Shown here: piece by piece, positions 17,083-28,602 of the stretch | How the letters are laid out: each line of letters opens with the position of its first letter | Position numbering within the stretch: position 1 is the stretch's first letter | From: Rhizobiaceae bacterium | GTDB lineage: Bacteria; Pseudomonadota; Alphaproteobacteria; Rhizobiales; Rhizobiaceae | Direction: 5' to 3' | DNA: 38,191 nt | Assembly: GCA_023953775.1 (NCBI GenBank) | Contig: JAMLJD010000039.1 | Location: 1 to 38,191 of the forward strand | The notes under the pieces: model-generated | Seen by the model: the letters and a program-made list of their open reading frames with translations, nothing else | Database searches by the model: none | Told to the model about the DNA's origin: nothing | Program-made: the position numbers and the translations under genes

Positions 17083-17835
17083 TCACCGTCCGCCGCCGAT
17101 GTCGAGCAATGCCCCGGTGGTATAGGACGCCTCGTCCGACAGGAGCCAGAGAATCGCGCGGGCGACCTCCCCGGCCTTGCCCTCGCGCTTCATCGGCACC
17201 ATGCCGCGCACGCGCTCGATGCGGTCGGGCTGCCCGCCGGAGGCATGGATCTCCGTGTCGATGATGCCGGGCCTTACCGCGTTGACGCGGATGCCTTCGG
17301 CCGCGACCTCGCGGGCGAGCCCAGTCGTGAAAGTGTCGATGGCACCCTTCGCGGCGGCATAGTCGACATATTCCGCCGGGCTGCCGAGGACCGCCGCGAC
17401 GGACGACATATTGACGATCGAACCGCCCATGCCGCCGTGAAGCGTCGACATTCGCCGGACGGCCTCGCGCGCGCACAAGATCGAGCCGATCACGTTAACA
17501 CGCATCATCCGCTCGAGCCGGTCAGCGCTCATTTCGTCGACGCGGGACTTGCGATCGACTACTCCGGCGTTGTTGACCAGCGCGTTGAGCCGCCCGAACC
17601 GCTCGTCGACGGCGGCGAACATTGCCATGACTTCGTTCTCGTCGCCAATGTCCGCGCGGATCGCGAATGCCTCGCCGCCCGCCGTCTCGATCGTCGATAC
17701 CACCTGGCGGGCCGCCTGTGCGTCACTGCGATAGTTGACGGCTACCCGATATCCGCGTTGGGCGGCCAGCCGGCATGTTTCCGCACCGATGCCGCGCGAG
17801 CCGCCGGTGACGAGAACTGTCTTTCGCGCGGTCAT
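17083..17835 (-). CDS. Short-chain dehydrogenase/reductase (SDR)
   Basis: The 250-residue classical SDR has the NAD(P)-binding TGGSRGIGAE, the NNAG motif at about residues 88-91, serines 144/145 in NMSSVAA and catalytic Y159 and K163 in YAAAK. The C-terminus (TTGALLDIGGGR) is typical of the FabG-like group. The arginine after the first strand (NYRSDAQ) suggests NADPH preference. The substrate is unknown. It lies between odhB and the MAPEG gene on the same strand, about 45 bases after the odhB stop. Confidence 0.92.
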   Translation of the reverse strand: MTARKTVLVTGGSRGIGAETCRLAAQRGYRVAVNYRSDAQAARQVVSTIETAGGEAFAIRADIGDENEVMAMFAAVDERFGRLNALVNNAGVVDRKSRVDEMSADRLERMMRVNVIGSILCAREAVRRMSTLHGGMGGSIVNMSSVAAVLGSPAEYVDYAAAKGAIDTFTTGLAREVAAEGIRVNAVRPGIIDTEIHASGGQPDRIERVRGMVPMKREGKAGEVARAILWLLSDEASYTTGALLDIGGGR

Positions 17836-17879
17836 CGCCTATCCACTACATTGAGCCGGCGGCGCATCCCGCAGGTCAT

Positions 17880-19158
17880 CTAGAGATCGAGCACAAGGCG
17901 CTCAGGATCCTCCAGCGTTTCCTTGACGCGGACGAGGAAGGTCACGGCCTCCTTGCCGTCGACGATGCGGTGGTCGTAGGAAAGCGCCAGATACATCATC
18001 GGTCGGATCACCACCTGGCCGTCGAGCGCAACCGGGCGTTCCTGGATCTTGTGCATGCCCAGTATGCCCGACTGCGGCGCGTTGAGGATCGGGGTCGACA
18101 TCAGCGATCCGTAGACGCCGCCATTGGAGATGGTGAAGGTGCCGCCCTGCATGTCAGCGACGCCGAGCTTGCCGTCGCGCGCTGCCATGCCGAGCCGGCC
18201 GATCTCCTTCTCGATCTCGGCGATCGACATCGCATCGGCATCGCGGACCACCGGGACGACCAGCCCCTTGTCGGTGCCGACGGCGACGCCGATGTGGCAA
18301 TAGTTCTTGTAGATGATGTCGGTGCCGTCGATCTCGGCGTTGACCGCCGGGATCTCCTTGAGCGCGTGGCAGACGGCCTTGGTGAAGAAGCCCATGAAGC
18401 CGAGCTTCACGCCGTGCTTCTTCTCGAACAGATCCTTGTACTTGGAGCGCAGGTCCATGACCGGCTTCATGTCCACCTCGTTGAAGGTGGTCAGCATGGC
18501 GGCAGTTGCCTGCGCGTCCTTGAGCCGGCGGGCGATCGTCTGGCGCAGACGGGTCATCTTCACCCGCTCTCGCGCGCCTCGTCTTCCGCACCGGAAGGCG
18601 CGCGCGAAACCTTCGGCGTCTCGGCCGGCGATGACACGCCCTTGACCAGCGCGTCGAGCACGTCGCCCTTCAGAACCTGGCCACGCTTGCCGGAGCCGGC
18701 GACCTGGTCAGGCCGACACGCCCTTCTCGGCCATGAGCTTGGCCGCAGAGGGCGCTGCCGGCATGTCGGACTTCTTCTCGAGATTTCCCCGGGGCCGGCA
18801 ACCGCCGCGCTCTTTTCAGCCGCCTCCTTCGACGTTGCCGCGCCGCCATCCTTGGAGGCCTGCGCCACCGCGTCCTTCTTTTCCTCGCCCTTGGCGTCGT
18901 CCTTCGTGGCGGCTCCGCTGCCTTCGCCGATCGTTCCGAGCAGCGCGCCGACCTCGATACGGTCTCGCCTTCCTTCACGGCGATCTCGGCGAGCGTGCCT
19001 GCGGCGGGCGCGGGAACTTCCACGGTGACCTTGTCGGTCTCGAGCTCGACCAGCGGTTCGTCGACGGCGACACTGTCGCCCGCCTTCTTGAACCATTTGC
19101 CGATCGTGGCCTCGGACACCGATTCACCCAGTGTCGGTACGCGGATTTCGGTTGCCAT
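17880..19158 (-). CDS. odhB: Dihydrolipoamide succinyltransferase (E2 of 2-oxoglutarate dehydrogenase), frame-disrupted
   Basis: E2 transfers succinyl from lipoyl groups to CoA and forms the core of the complex. The N-terminal lipoyl domain ([17 protein letters not shown], lipoyl-lysine motif [11 protein letters not shown]), an Ala/Lys/Glu linker, the peripheral E1/E3-binding domain ([15 protein letters not shown]) and the catalytic domain with [12 protein letters not shown] are all present, but in different frames. I place four indels: one base lost near 18958-18962, one lost near 18778-18781, one extra near 18710 (a two-base loss is also possible) and one lost near 18564-18570. Correcting them gives 426 residues, the normal size. 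Coding similarity is intact on both sides of each break, so sequencing error is likelier than a true pseudogene. Confidence 0.9.
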
Positions 19159-19199
19159 GGATTATGTTCCCGTTTGCTTTGGCGCTGCGGTTTCCTGGG

Positions 19200-22185
19200 C
19201 TATTCGCCCAGCGCGTCCTCGAGGAAGGCCTCGAGCTGCGAGAGGTGTTTCGACATGAGGCCGGTCGCCGGCGACGCCGCCGCAGGGCGGCCGGTGTAGC
19301 GGACCCGCTGGTGCTTGGCGTCGATGTGAGCGAGCACCCATTCGAGATAGGGATCGATGAAGCTCCAGGCACCCATGTTCTTGGGCTCTTCCTGACACCA
19401 GACCATCTCGGCGTTGCGGAAGCGCGATAGTTCGGTGATCAGCGCCTTGGCGGGGAAGGGATAGAGCTGCTCGACGCGCAGCAGGTAGACATCGTCGATG
19501 CCGCGCTTCTCGCGCTCCTCGTAGAGGTCGTAGTAGACCTTGCCCGAGCACATGACGACGCGGCGGATCTTCGAATCCTTGACCAGCTTGATCGGCTGAT
19601 CGCCGAGATATTGTGCATCGTCCCACAAAAGCCGGTGGAACGAGCTTTCGCCCGACATCTCGGCCAGGGTCGACACGGCGCGCTTGTGGCGCAGCAGCGA
19701 CTTCGGCGTCATCAGCACCAGCGGCTTGCGGAAGTCGCGCTTCAACTGGCGGCGCAGGATGTGGAAGTAGTTGGCCGGGGTGGTGACGTTCGCCACCTGC
19801 ATGTTGTCCTCGGCGCACATCTGCAGGAAGCGTTCGAGGCGCGCCGACGAATGCTCCGGTCCCTGGCCCTCATAGCCGTGCGGCAGGAGGCAGACGAGAC
19901 CCGACATGCGCAGCCACTTGCGCTCGCCCGACGAGATGAACTGGTCGAAGACGACCTGGGCGCCGTTGGCGAAGTCCCGAACTGCGCCTCCCACAGCGTC
20001 AGCGCGCGCGGCTCGGCGAGCGAGAAGCCATATTCGAAGCCCAGTACCGCCTCTTCCGAGAGCATCGAGTTGATGACCTCGTAATTGGCCTGCTGGGGCC
20101 CGAGATTGTTGAGCGGAATGTAGCGGTTTTCGTCGCGCTGGTCGTAGAGCACCGAATGGCGCTGCGAGAAGGTTCCGCGCTCGGAATCCTGACCTGACAG
20201 GCGGATCGGATTGCCTTCCAGCAGGATCGATCCGAAAGCCAGCGCCTCGCCGGTCGACCAGTCGAGCCCTTCGCCCGAATCGATCATGTTACGCCGGTTG
20301 TCGAGGAAGCGGCCGATGGTGCGGTGGGCCTCGAAGTCCTTCGGAAGGTCGGTCAGCTTGCGGCCGATCTCCTTGAGCGTCTTGACCGGAACAGCGGTCT
20401 TGCCGCGGCGCTGCTCGTCCTGATTGTCGGCGGTGCGCAGCCCGGACCAGGCGCCGTCGAGCCAGTCCGCCTTGTTGGGCTTGTAGGCCTGGCCGGCTTC
20501 GAACTCGGCCTCAAGATGTTCGCGCCATTGCGAGCGCAGCGTCTCGAATTCGTCCGCGCTGAGAAGTCCTTCCTCGATCAGGCGCTTGCCGTATATCTCG
20601 ACCGTGGAGGGATGCTTCTTGATCTCGCGATACATCAACGGCTGCGTGAACGCCGGCTCGTCGCCCTCATTGTGCCGAAGCGCCGGTAGCAGAACATGTC
20701 GATGACCACCGGCTTGTGAAACTTCATCCTGAATTCGGTCGCCACCTTGGCGGCGTAGACGACTGCCTCCGGGTCGTCGCCATTGACGTGGAAGATGGGC
20801 GCCTCGATCATCTTCGCGACGTCCGAGGGATAGGGCGAGGAGCGCGAGAAGCGGGGATTGGTGGTGAAGCCGATCTGGTTGTTGATGATAAAATGGACCG
20901 TGCCGGCAACCCGGTGGCCGCGCAGGCCGGAGAGACCCAGGCACTCCGCCACCACGCCCTGGCCGGCGAAGGCGGCGTCGCCGTGGAGCAGCAGCGGCAG
21001 CACCTTGGCACGATCCTCCAGCGGAACGATCTCCTCGCGCTTGCGGCCGAAGATCTGGTCCTGCTTGGCGCGCGCCTTGCCCATGACGACGGGGTTGACG
21101 ATCTCGAGATGCGACGGGTTGGCCGTCAGCGACAGGTGGACCGTGTTGCCGTCGAATTCGCGATCCGACGACGCGCCGAGGTGATATTTGACGTCGCCCG
21201 AGCCCTCGACGTCGTCGGGAGCGAATGAGCCGCCCTTGAACTCGTGAAAGATCGCGCGGTGCGGCTTCTGCATGACCTGCGAGAGCACGTTGAGCCGGCC
21301 GCGGTGCGCCATGCCGAAGACGACGTCCTTGACGCCCAGCGCGCCGCCGCGCTTGATGATCTGCTCCAGCGCGGGGATCAGCGACTCGCCGCCGTCGAGG
21401 CCGAAGCGCTTGGTTCCCTTGTACTTGACGTCGATGAACTTCTCGAAGCCCTCGGCCTCGATGAGCTTGTGCAGGATCGCCCGCTTGCCGTTCTCGGTGA
21501 AGGCGATTCCCTTGTCCGGCCCCTCGATGCGCTCCTGGATCCAGGCCTTCTCCGCGGGGTCGGAGATGTGCATGAATTCGACGCCGAGCGTGGAGCAATA
21601 GGTGCGCTTCAAGATGGCGAGCATCTCGCGGATGGTCGCGAACTCCAGCCCGAGCACGTGGTCGATGAAGATGCGCCGGTCGTAATCGGCCTCGGAGAAG
21701 CCGTAGGCCTCGGGCGACAGCTCGTTGTAGTCCTCGAGCGGCTTGGCGATGCCGAGCGGATCCAGATTGGCGTGCAGGTGGCCGCGCATGCGGTAGGCGC
21801 GGATCATCATGATGGCGCGAACCGAATCGCGCGTCGCCTGCAGGATCTCCTTCTCGCTCAGGCCCGTCGCGCCGTTGGCCGCCTTGGCCTGCAGCTTGCC
21901 GGTGATGTGCTTCTCGACTGAACCCCAGTCGCCGTCGAGCGCGGAGACGAGTTCGCCGTTCGCGGCGACGGGCCAGCCCTTGGCCTTCCAGGAGGCGCCG
22001 GCGGCGTTCTTCTTCACATCAGCGGAATCGTCCTTGAGACCGTCGAAGAAGGTCTTCCATTCGCCGTCCACGGAGGATGGATCGTCCTTGTAGCGGGCGT
22101 AGAGGTCTTCGATATAGGCGGCGTTGCCGCCATAGAGAAACGAGGTGAGAGAAAAGACGTCGTTGGCTTGATCTTGCCGTGCCAT
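19200..22185 (-). CDS. sucA: 2-oxoglutarate dehydrogenase E1 component, frame-disrupted
   Basis: E1 uses thiamine diphosphate to decarboxylate 2-oxoglutarate and succinylate the E2 lipoyl group. The N-terminal E2-binding helix (SFLYGGNAAYIEDLYARYK), RAYRMRGHLHANLDPLG, FGMAHRGRLNVL, the cofactor-binding HGDAAFAGQGVVAE and INNQIGFTTNPRFSRS, and a C-terminal transketolase-like domain (SLAEPRALTLWEAQFG, LPHGYEGQGPEHSSARLERFLQ, MVWCQEEPKNMGAW) are present in three frames. One base is missing near 20674-20676, where FGHNEGDEPAF should be read, and one near 19975-19978, within a C run at FGDFANGAQ. Adding both gives 995 residues, the expected size. The ATG at 22185 has AGGAAA before it. Confidence 0.93.
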
Positions 22186-22303
22186 TTTCCTGCCGAAGCG
22201 CCCCGCTTCGTCTCCTTGCTGCCTGCCCTTCGCTAGCGCTCCGGGCGTCCTTCACTCGGAAAGCCGAACCGCCGGCTTCCCGTCCGCCGAAGCGGATCGT
22301 TCC

Positions 22304-23206
22304 TCATCCCTTGATCGCCTCGACCAGCGTAGTGCCGAGACGCGCCGGCGAGGGCGACACCTTGATGCCCGCCGCTTCCATCGCCGCGATCTTGTCTTCC
22401 GCGCCGCCCTTGCCGCCCGAGATCACCGCGCCGGCATGGCCCATGGTGCGTCCCGGAGGCGCGGTACGCCCCGCGATGAAACCGGCCATCGGCTTCTTGC
22501 GTCCACGTTTTGCTTCGTCCCTGATGAACTGCGCCGCGTCTTCCTCCGCCGAGCCGCCGATCTCGCCGATCATGATGATCGACTTCGTCTCGTCATCGGC
22601 CAGAAACATCTCGAGCATGTCGATGAACTCGGTCCCCTTCACGGGATCGCCGCCGATGCCGACGGCAGTGGTTTGGCCGAGGCCTTCATTCGTGGTCTGG
22701 AACACGGCTTCATAAGTAAGTGTGCCCGACCGCGAGACAACCCCGACGGACCCCTTCTTGAAGATGTTGCCCGGCATGATGCCGATCTTGCATTCGTTCG
22801 GGGTGAGGACGCCGGGGCAGTTCGGTCCGATGAGGCGCGAGGACGACTTGTCGAGCCGCGCCTTGACCTTGACCATATCCATCACCGGGATGCCTTCGGT
22901 GATGCAGACGATCAGCGGGATTTCGGCATCGATCGCCTCGATGATCGCCGCGCCAGCGCCTGCCGGAGGCACGTAGATGACCGACGCGTTGGCGCCCGTC
23001 GCCTCCCTGCCTTCGGCGACCGTGGCGAAGATCGGCAGCGTCTCGCCCTTCGATCCGGTCCAGGTCTCGCCGCCCTTCTTCGGGTGGATGCCGCCGACCA
23101 TCTTGGTGCCGTGGTAGGCGAGCGCCTGCTCGGTGTGGAAGGTGCCGGTCTTGCCGGTCAGGCCCTGGACGAGGACCTTGGTGTCTTTGTTGACCAGGAT
23201 GGACAT
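22304..23206 (-). CDS. sucD: Succinyl-CoA synthetase alpha subunit
   Basis: The alpha subunit binds CoA and carries the phosphohistidine in the reversible conversion of succinyl-CoA to succinate with ATP/GTP formation. The 300-residue intact frame has the CoA-binding [13 protein letters not shown], the [16 protein letters not shown] loop, SRSGTLTYE, and the phosphohistidine region [21 protein letters not shown]. It lies between sucC and sucA in the cluster. Confidence 0.97.
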   Translation of the reverse strand: MSILVNKDTKVLVQGLTGKTGTFHTEQALAYHGTKMVGGIHPKKGGETWTGSKGETLPIFATVAEGREATGANASVIYVPPAGAGAAIIEAIDAEIPLIVCITEGIPVMDMVKVKARLDKSSSRLIGPNCPGVLTPNECKIGIMPGNIFKKGSVGVVSRSGTLTYEAVFQTTNEGLGQTTAVGIGGDPVKGTEFIDMLEMFLADDETKSIIMIGEIGGSAEEDAAQFIRDEAKRGRKKPMAGFIAGRTAPPGRTMGHAGAVISGGKGGAEDKIAAMEAAGIKVSPSPARLGTTLVEAIKG

Positions 23207-23263
23207 GAAGCTAGCGTTCCCCGGGGGTTCCGATTGATGCGATGGCGGTGTGGCGAAGGCGTT

Positions 23264-23290
23264 GGCGGTCCGCCGGTAGGGCGGTCCGCC
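23264..23290. repeat. Duplicated 11-base near-palindrome in the sucC-sucD gap
   Basis: GGCGGTCCGCC occurs at 23264-23274 and again at 23280-23290. Each copy can fold back on itself and the two can also pair with each other, so the 89-base gap between sucC and sucD could form a strong RNA hairpin. Possible roles are processing or partial attenuation. Confidence 0.45.
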
Positions 23291-23295
23291 GATGC

Positions 23296-24495
23296 CTACG
23301 CGGTTCCCTTTACCGCCTTGACGATCTTCTGCGCGGCGTCGTCGAGATCGTCGGCGGAGATGACGTTGAGGCCGCTCTCGTCGATGATCTTCTTGCCGAG
23401 CTCGACATTGGTGCCTTCGAGGCGGACGACAAGCGGCACCTTGAGGCCGACCTCTTTGACCGCCGCGATGACGCCCTCGGCGATCACGTCGCATTTCATG
23501 ATGCCGCCGAAGATGTTGACCAGAATGCCTTTCACGGCCGGGTCGGCGGTGATGATCTTGAAGGCTGCGGTGACCTTTTCCTTCGACGCGCCGCCGCCGA
23601 CGTCGAGGAAGTTGGCCGGCTCGGCGCCATAGAGCTTGATGATGTCCATGGTCGCCATGGCAAGGCCGGCGCCGTTGACCATGCAGCCGATATTGCCGTC
23701 GAGCGCGACATAGGCGAGGTCGTATTTCGAGGCCTCGATCTCCTTCTCGTCCTCCTCCGACAGGTCGCGCAGCTCGGCGCGCTCGGCGTGGCGGAAGTCG
23801 GCATTGCCGTCGAACGACACCTTGGCGTCGAGCACGCGCAGATGGCCGTCCTTCATGACGATCAGCGGATTGACCTCGAGCAGGCTCATGTCGGTCTCGA
23901 CGAAGGCCTTGTAGAGGATCGGGAACAGCTCGGTCGCGTCGACACGGGCGTGGCCGACGAGCCGCAACGCATCGGCGAGCTTGTCGACATTGGCTTCGGT
24001 CACCCCTGTTTCGGGGTCGATCGGCAGCGTGACGATCTTTTCGGGCGTATCGTGGGCTACGGCCTCGATGTCCATGCCGCCCTCGGTCGAGACGACGAAT
24101 GCGGGGCGGCCAACCGTGCGGTCGACCAGGATCGAGAGATAGAGCTCGCGATCGATGTCGGCGCCGTCCTCGATGTAAAGCCGGTTTACCTGCTTGCCCT
24201 CCGGGCCGGTCTGCTTGGTCACCAGCGTGTTGCCGAGCATCTCACGGACATTGGCGACGACCTCCTCGACGGATTTCGCCAGCCTGACGCCGCCCTTGGC
24301 GTCGGGCCCGAGCTCCTTGAACTTGCCCTTGCCGCGTCCGCCGGCGTGGATCTGGCTCTTGACCACGTAAAGCGGTCCGGGAAGCTTCCTGGCGGCCGCC
24401 TCGGCCTCGGCTGCGTCGAGGATTGCGATGCCCTCGGCGACCGGGGCGCCGTAGCCCTTGAGAAGCTGCTTGGCCTGGTATTCGTGAATGTTCAT
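23296..24495 (-). CDS. sucC: Succinyl-CoA synthetase beta subunit
   Basis: The beta subunit binds nucleotide and succinate. The 399-residue frame is intact: [19 protein letters not shown], the ATP-grasp domain ([18 protein letters not shown]), the metal-binding ELEVNPL-equivalent [17 protein letters not shown], and the C-terminal [17 protein letters not shown] and [13 protein letters not shown]. It starts ten bases after the mdh stop. Confidence 0.97.
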   Translation of the reverse strand: MNIHEYQAKQLLKGYGAPVAEGIAILDAAEAEAAARKLPGPLYVVKSQIHAGGRGKGKFKELGPDAKGGVRLAKSVEEVVANVREMLGNTLVTKQTGPEGKQVNRLYIEDGADIDRELYLSILVDRTVGRPAFVVSTEGGMDIEAVAHDTPEKIVTLPIDPETGVTEANVDKLADALRLVGHARVDATELFPILYKAFVETDMSLLEVNPLIVMKDGHLRVLDAKVSFDGNADFRHAERAELRDLSEEDEKEIEASKYDLAYVALDGNIGCMVNGAGLAMATMDIIKLYGAEPANFLDVGGGASKEKVTAAFKIITADPAVKGILVNIFGGIMKCDVIAEGVIAAVKEVGLKVPLVVRLEGTNVELGKKIIDESGLNVISADDLDDAAQKIVKAVKGTA

Positions 24496-24505
24496 CTGTC
24501 CGCCC

Positions 24506-25779
<1,274 letters not shown>

Positions 25780-26385
25780 TCAGTTCTCGTATCGGAGGAC
25801 ATAGTCGGGCATCGGCACGCTGCCCTGTTCGATCGACGGTTCGTCGGCCCCGCATTCGAACGATCTGGCGCGCTGGTCGGCAATGCGCCGGGCCGCCTCG
25901 TTGGCGCCCGCATTGCCCGATGCCACCACATATCCGACCACGCATCCGGAGCGGTCGATGACCTGGCCGACCTTCTCGACGGCAAGAACCTCGATCGCCC
26001 TGTCGGGATTTTCGGGATCGGCGGAAACAAACCAGCGGTGGATCGTGGCGAACGGGATCTTCACGTCGCCGTCGGTCTCGATGCGCCACTCGATGGTCGG
26101 GCCGGTCGAGTTGAACGCCGAGAAACTCTCCCATGCCGGCGCGAGGTCGCCGCCGGGCGGAAGGCCGTAGAACAGCGATTCCCGGGCGTCACCGTAATAG
26201 AGCAGTACGGGATATCCTCGATATCCGCTGCAGATCATGTCGGCCCAGTCGCCGCCATCGTCTCCGGCCGAGGAGAATACCGAGCAGTCCTTCTCGGTAT
26301 CGAGCTTGGTGTACTCGCTCGAGACGGTACCTGCCCATGCCGGGATGGCCAGAAGGCAGAAGGCAAGTGGCGCAAGGCGGCGCAT
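25780..26385 (-). CDS. Secreted hypothetical protein
   Basis: The 201-residue protein has a short signal peptide (MRRLAPLAFCLLAIPAWA, cleavage before GTVSSEYT). The mature part has four cysteines (DCSVF, ICSGY, GCVVG, ECGAD), enough for two disulfides, and a tryptophan- and aromatic-rich central region (TIEWRIETDGDVKIPFATIHRWF). It should be periplasmic. I recognise no named family; the style resembles conserved rhizobial periplasmic proteins of unknown role. It is followed by mdh after 310 bases and is likely a single transcription unit or part of the upstream yggT-DUF167 run. Confidence 0.8.
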   Translation of the reverse strand: MRRLAPLAFCLLAIPAWAGTVSSEYTKLDTEKDCSVFSSAGDDGGDWADMICSGYRGYPVLLYYGDARESLFYGLPPGGDLAPAWESFSAFNSTGPTIEWRIETDGDVKIPFATIHRWFVSADPENPDRAIEVLAVEKVGQVIDRSGCVVGYVVASGNAGANEAARRIADQRARSFECGADEPSIEQGSVPMPDYVLRYEN

Positions 26386-26438
26386 GGTGAAAACTCCCTC
26401 ATATGCAGCGGCATGCTAGCGCGGGTTGCTGCTGGACG

Positions 26439-26759
26439 CTATCGCTCCCCGTCGAGCTTCGCGGCAATCGCCGCTGCGGCGTCGGGAGAAGTATCGATGC
26501 GGATCGACTTGAGACGGCTCGTCGCTCCCGAGACGAGGGTCACCGAACTCTTCGGAACCGCAAAATGCCGCGCCATCAGGGCGATCAACGCGGCATTGGC
26601 GGCGCCCTTGTCGGGGATGGCGCGGACGCGCGCTTTCAGGTGGACCTGGCCGTCATCCGTTCTTTCCGAGCCCTCGACTGCGTCACGGGAAGCGCGCGGC
26701 GTCAGCCGGACATGCAGTACGATACCGTCGCCGTCCTGCCGGTGGAAGCTCGCGGCCAT
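26439..26759 (-). CDS. DUF167 (YggU-like) family protein
   Basis: The 106-residue protein carries the DUF167 pattern: VRLTPRASRDAVEG, then VRAIPDKGAANAALIALMARHFAVPKS and VTLVSGATSRLKSIRI. It is a small alpha/beta cytoplasmic protein whose function is unknown; family structures are known from YggU. It begins 11 bases after the YggT stop, the usual bacterial pairing. Confidence 0.93.
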   Translation of the reverse strand: MAASFHRQDGDGIVLHVRLTPRASRDAVEGSERTDDGQVHLKARVRAIPDKGAANAALIALMARHFAVPKSSVTLVSGATSRLKSIRIDTSPDAAAAIAAKLDGER

Positions 26760-26770
26760 GTTGGCGACCG

Positions 26771-27061
26771 TCAGATGACGGCGGGAGCGATGGTGGTCCA
26801 GAGAAACTGGCGGATGAAGAAGATGATCAGCAACAGGATGATCGGCGAGATGTCGATGCCGCCAAGGTCGGGGAGGAAACGGCGGATCGGCGCGAGCGCG
26901 GGTTCGGTGGCGCGATACAGGAAATTTCCGATCATGCCGACGAACTGGTTGCGCGGGTTCACGACATTGAATGCATAGAGCCACGAGAAGATCGCAGAGC
27001 CGATGATAATCCACCAATAGATGCCGAGCGCCAGGTCGATGGTCTGGATAAGCGCAAGCAT
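26771..27061 (-). CDS. YggT-family membrane protein
   Basis: The 96-residue protein has two membrane regions (about residues 5-32 and 70-95) around the conserved loop [33 protein letters not shown], which defines the YggT family. Related plastid proteins (CCB3/YlmG) act in cytochrome assembly or membrane organisation; the bacterial function is unclear. It is paired with DUF167 downstream. Confidence 0.93.
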   Translation of the reverse strand: MLALIQTIDLALGIYWWIIIGSAIFSWLYAFNVVNPRNQFVGMIGNFLYRATEPALAPIRRFLPDLGGIDISPIILLLIIFFIRQFLWTTIAPAVI

Positions 27062-27140
27062 GCCGGTCTCCCTTTTGACCAGCGACATGTAGCCATTGGG
27101 GCGATGGGGGACAAGTCCCGCCGGCTGCGCCATTCGCCGC

Positions 27141-27168
27141 TTGACACTGCGCGGGCCCGACCTAAATG
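27141..27168 (+). promoter_or_regulatory. Promoter of tRNA-Ala
   Basis: TTGACA at 27141-27146 and TAAATG at 27163-27168 are 16 bases apart and end 19 bases before the tRNA. This is the classical alphaproteobacterial housekeeping arrangement for a stable RNA. Confidence 0.7.
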
Positions 27169-27187
27169 CGCCGCATCCGGCGAAAAC

Positions 27188-27263
<76 letters not shown>

Positions 27264-27331
27264 TTTCCGTTGATCCCGGTGAAATCTGCTCGAAGATCTT
27301 GAAGAGCAATAGGATTCCGACGCTCCGATAG

Positions 27332-27349
27332 CCCGGCTTTGGAGCCGGG
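27332..27349 (+). terminator. Possible hairpin downstream of tRNA-Ala
   Basis: CCCGGCT (27332-27338) and AGCCGGG (27343-27349) form a 7-bp stem with loop TTGG about 70 bases after the tRNA. It lacks a T-tract. I see no gene in the rest of the 284-base gap to the outer-membrane protein gene. Confidence 0.35.
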
Positions 27350-27547
27350 ACAAGCTACCGGAGCACAAGAATACCGTCGTTCCGGGGCTGGGCAGCTCCA
27401 TACACCGACGACGTACTCGAGCGGCAGGAAAAGTTCTCCGACGTCATGGTGCGGCAGCCCCATGTCTCAAGTGGATCGCGGCTGAAGAGAAGACAGGCAA
27501 ATGCAGGTGGCGCGATGCTCGTGATCACCCTTGGCCGGGTGCCTGGC

Positions 27548-28321
27548 TCAGAACTTGAGGGTCAGCCCGACGCGCGGCATGACCAGCGTGTTCGAAAAGC
27601 GGTAGCTGAACGCTTCTCCCGGGAACGTGGTCGAATCGGTCGCATCAACCGTTTGATCGTCCAAGTCCATGAACAGCGTTTCGAGCCGCAGGCTTACGTT
27701 GCTGGCAATCCTATGCTCCATCCCGATGCCAACGGCATACCCAAACCGCACGCCCGACTTCGACCAGTCAGGGGAAGAATAGCCGAGTTCGGGCAAGGCC
27801 AGGGTGAGGCTGTTACGGACCTGTCCCGCCGCGATGCCTCCGGTGGCATAGAGCAACGTGTCGCCGAGGTCGTAGCCGGCACGGAGACGGGCGCTGCCCA
27901 GGGTTCCGAATTCGGTTCCGTAGGTCGTGTTGGTGTTCACGCCAGGAAAGATCGGACCCGGATCGACGCGCGAATAGGCGAGCGTGGCTTTCGACCATGA
28001 GTATCCGACGTCGACCTCGACACCGCCGACAAATTTTCCCGACTGGAAATTGTAGCCGGCGGCGGCGCCGATGAGGCCGTGCGTCCGTATGCCGCTGATA
28101 TCCTGAGGAAAGAGACCGTTGGTGACATCAAGCGTGAGCAATGCGCCGGAATAGTCGTGAAGCCGCGCGTTGCCGGCGGTCACGCCAAGTCCGCCAAACC
28201 CGGTGAGATAGCCGCCAGACCAGCCCGAGTGGCGTGCCTCCACGGAGTCATCGGCCCAGTCGTCCGCGAGGGCGGGCTGCGTGCACATCAACGCGGCAGC
28301 CAGAAAAAGCATTCTTCTCAT
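27548..28321 (-). CDS. Outer-membrane beta-barrel protein, Omp25/31-like
   Basis: The 257-residue protein has a signal peptide (MRRMLFLAAALMCTQPALA, then DDWADD) and a mature part of alternating aromatic/hydrophobic strands. It includes GYLTGFGGLGV, GAAAGYNFQSGKFVGGVEVDVGYSW, LRAGYDLGDTLLYATGGIAAG and RFGYAVGIGMEHRI, and ends in the phenylalanine expected of an outer-membrane barrel (VGLTLKF). It fits the small eight-strand Omp25/31 porin-like family of rhizobia and brucellae. The start at 28321 has GGGAG eight bases upstream; the open frame reaches back to 28384 without a signal-like start. It is divergent from the histidine kinase gene. Confidence 0.9.
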   Translation of the reverse strand: MRRMLFLAAALMCTQPALADDWADDSVEARHSGWSGGYLTGFGGLGVTAGNARLHDYSGALLTLDVTNGLFPQDISGIRTHGLIGAAAGYNFQSGKFVGGVEVDVGYSWSKATLAYSRVDPGPIFPGVNTNTTYGTEFGTLGSARLRAGYDLGDTLLYATGGIAAGQVRNSLTLALPELGYSSPDWSKSGVRFGYAVGIGMEHRIASNVSLRLETLFMDLDDQTVDATDSTTFPGEAFSYRFSNTLVMPRVGLTLKF

Positions 28322-28500
28322 CGTCGGACTCCCAAGACGCTCGGTCCCGTTTCCAAAAACCCGGGCGAACAGCGTGGAAGTCATAATTGTCGAACATAGC
28401 TAATGAACTCTTAATGGCGGCGCGGAAGCAGCCGGCCGAGCATCCCAGAAAGCCGGTGTCAGTCTCAAGACGCCGCCGTTTCGGCTAGCGTCGGCGCTGC

Positions 28501-28519
28501 GCTTAACGGCGTTGTAAGC
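28501..28519. promoter_or_regulatory. Inverted repeat upstream of the histidine kinase gene
   Basis: GCTTA (28501-28505) and TAAGC (28515-28519) form a small inverted repeat about 85 bases before the kinase ATG, inside the 281-base divergent region between the outer-membrane protein and kinase genes. It may be a regulator site or chance. Confidence 0.25.
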
Positions 28520-28602
28520 AATAAGGAATACAGTCGTGGAGTTTCGTTCAGAGGCGGCCGGTCCGTGTCGTTCGAAGACAGAGAGCCGTTTTGGGGGACA
28601 AG

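Noticed and set aside
17880..19158. odhB as a genuine multi-fragment pseudogene
   Set aside because: All domains keep their conserved residues between the breaks and minimal corrections give a normal protein, so a sequence error is preferred.
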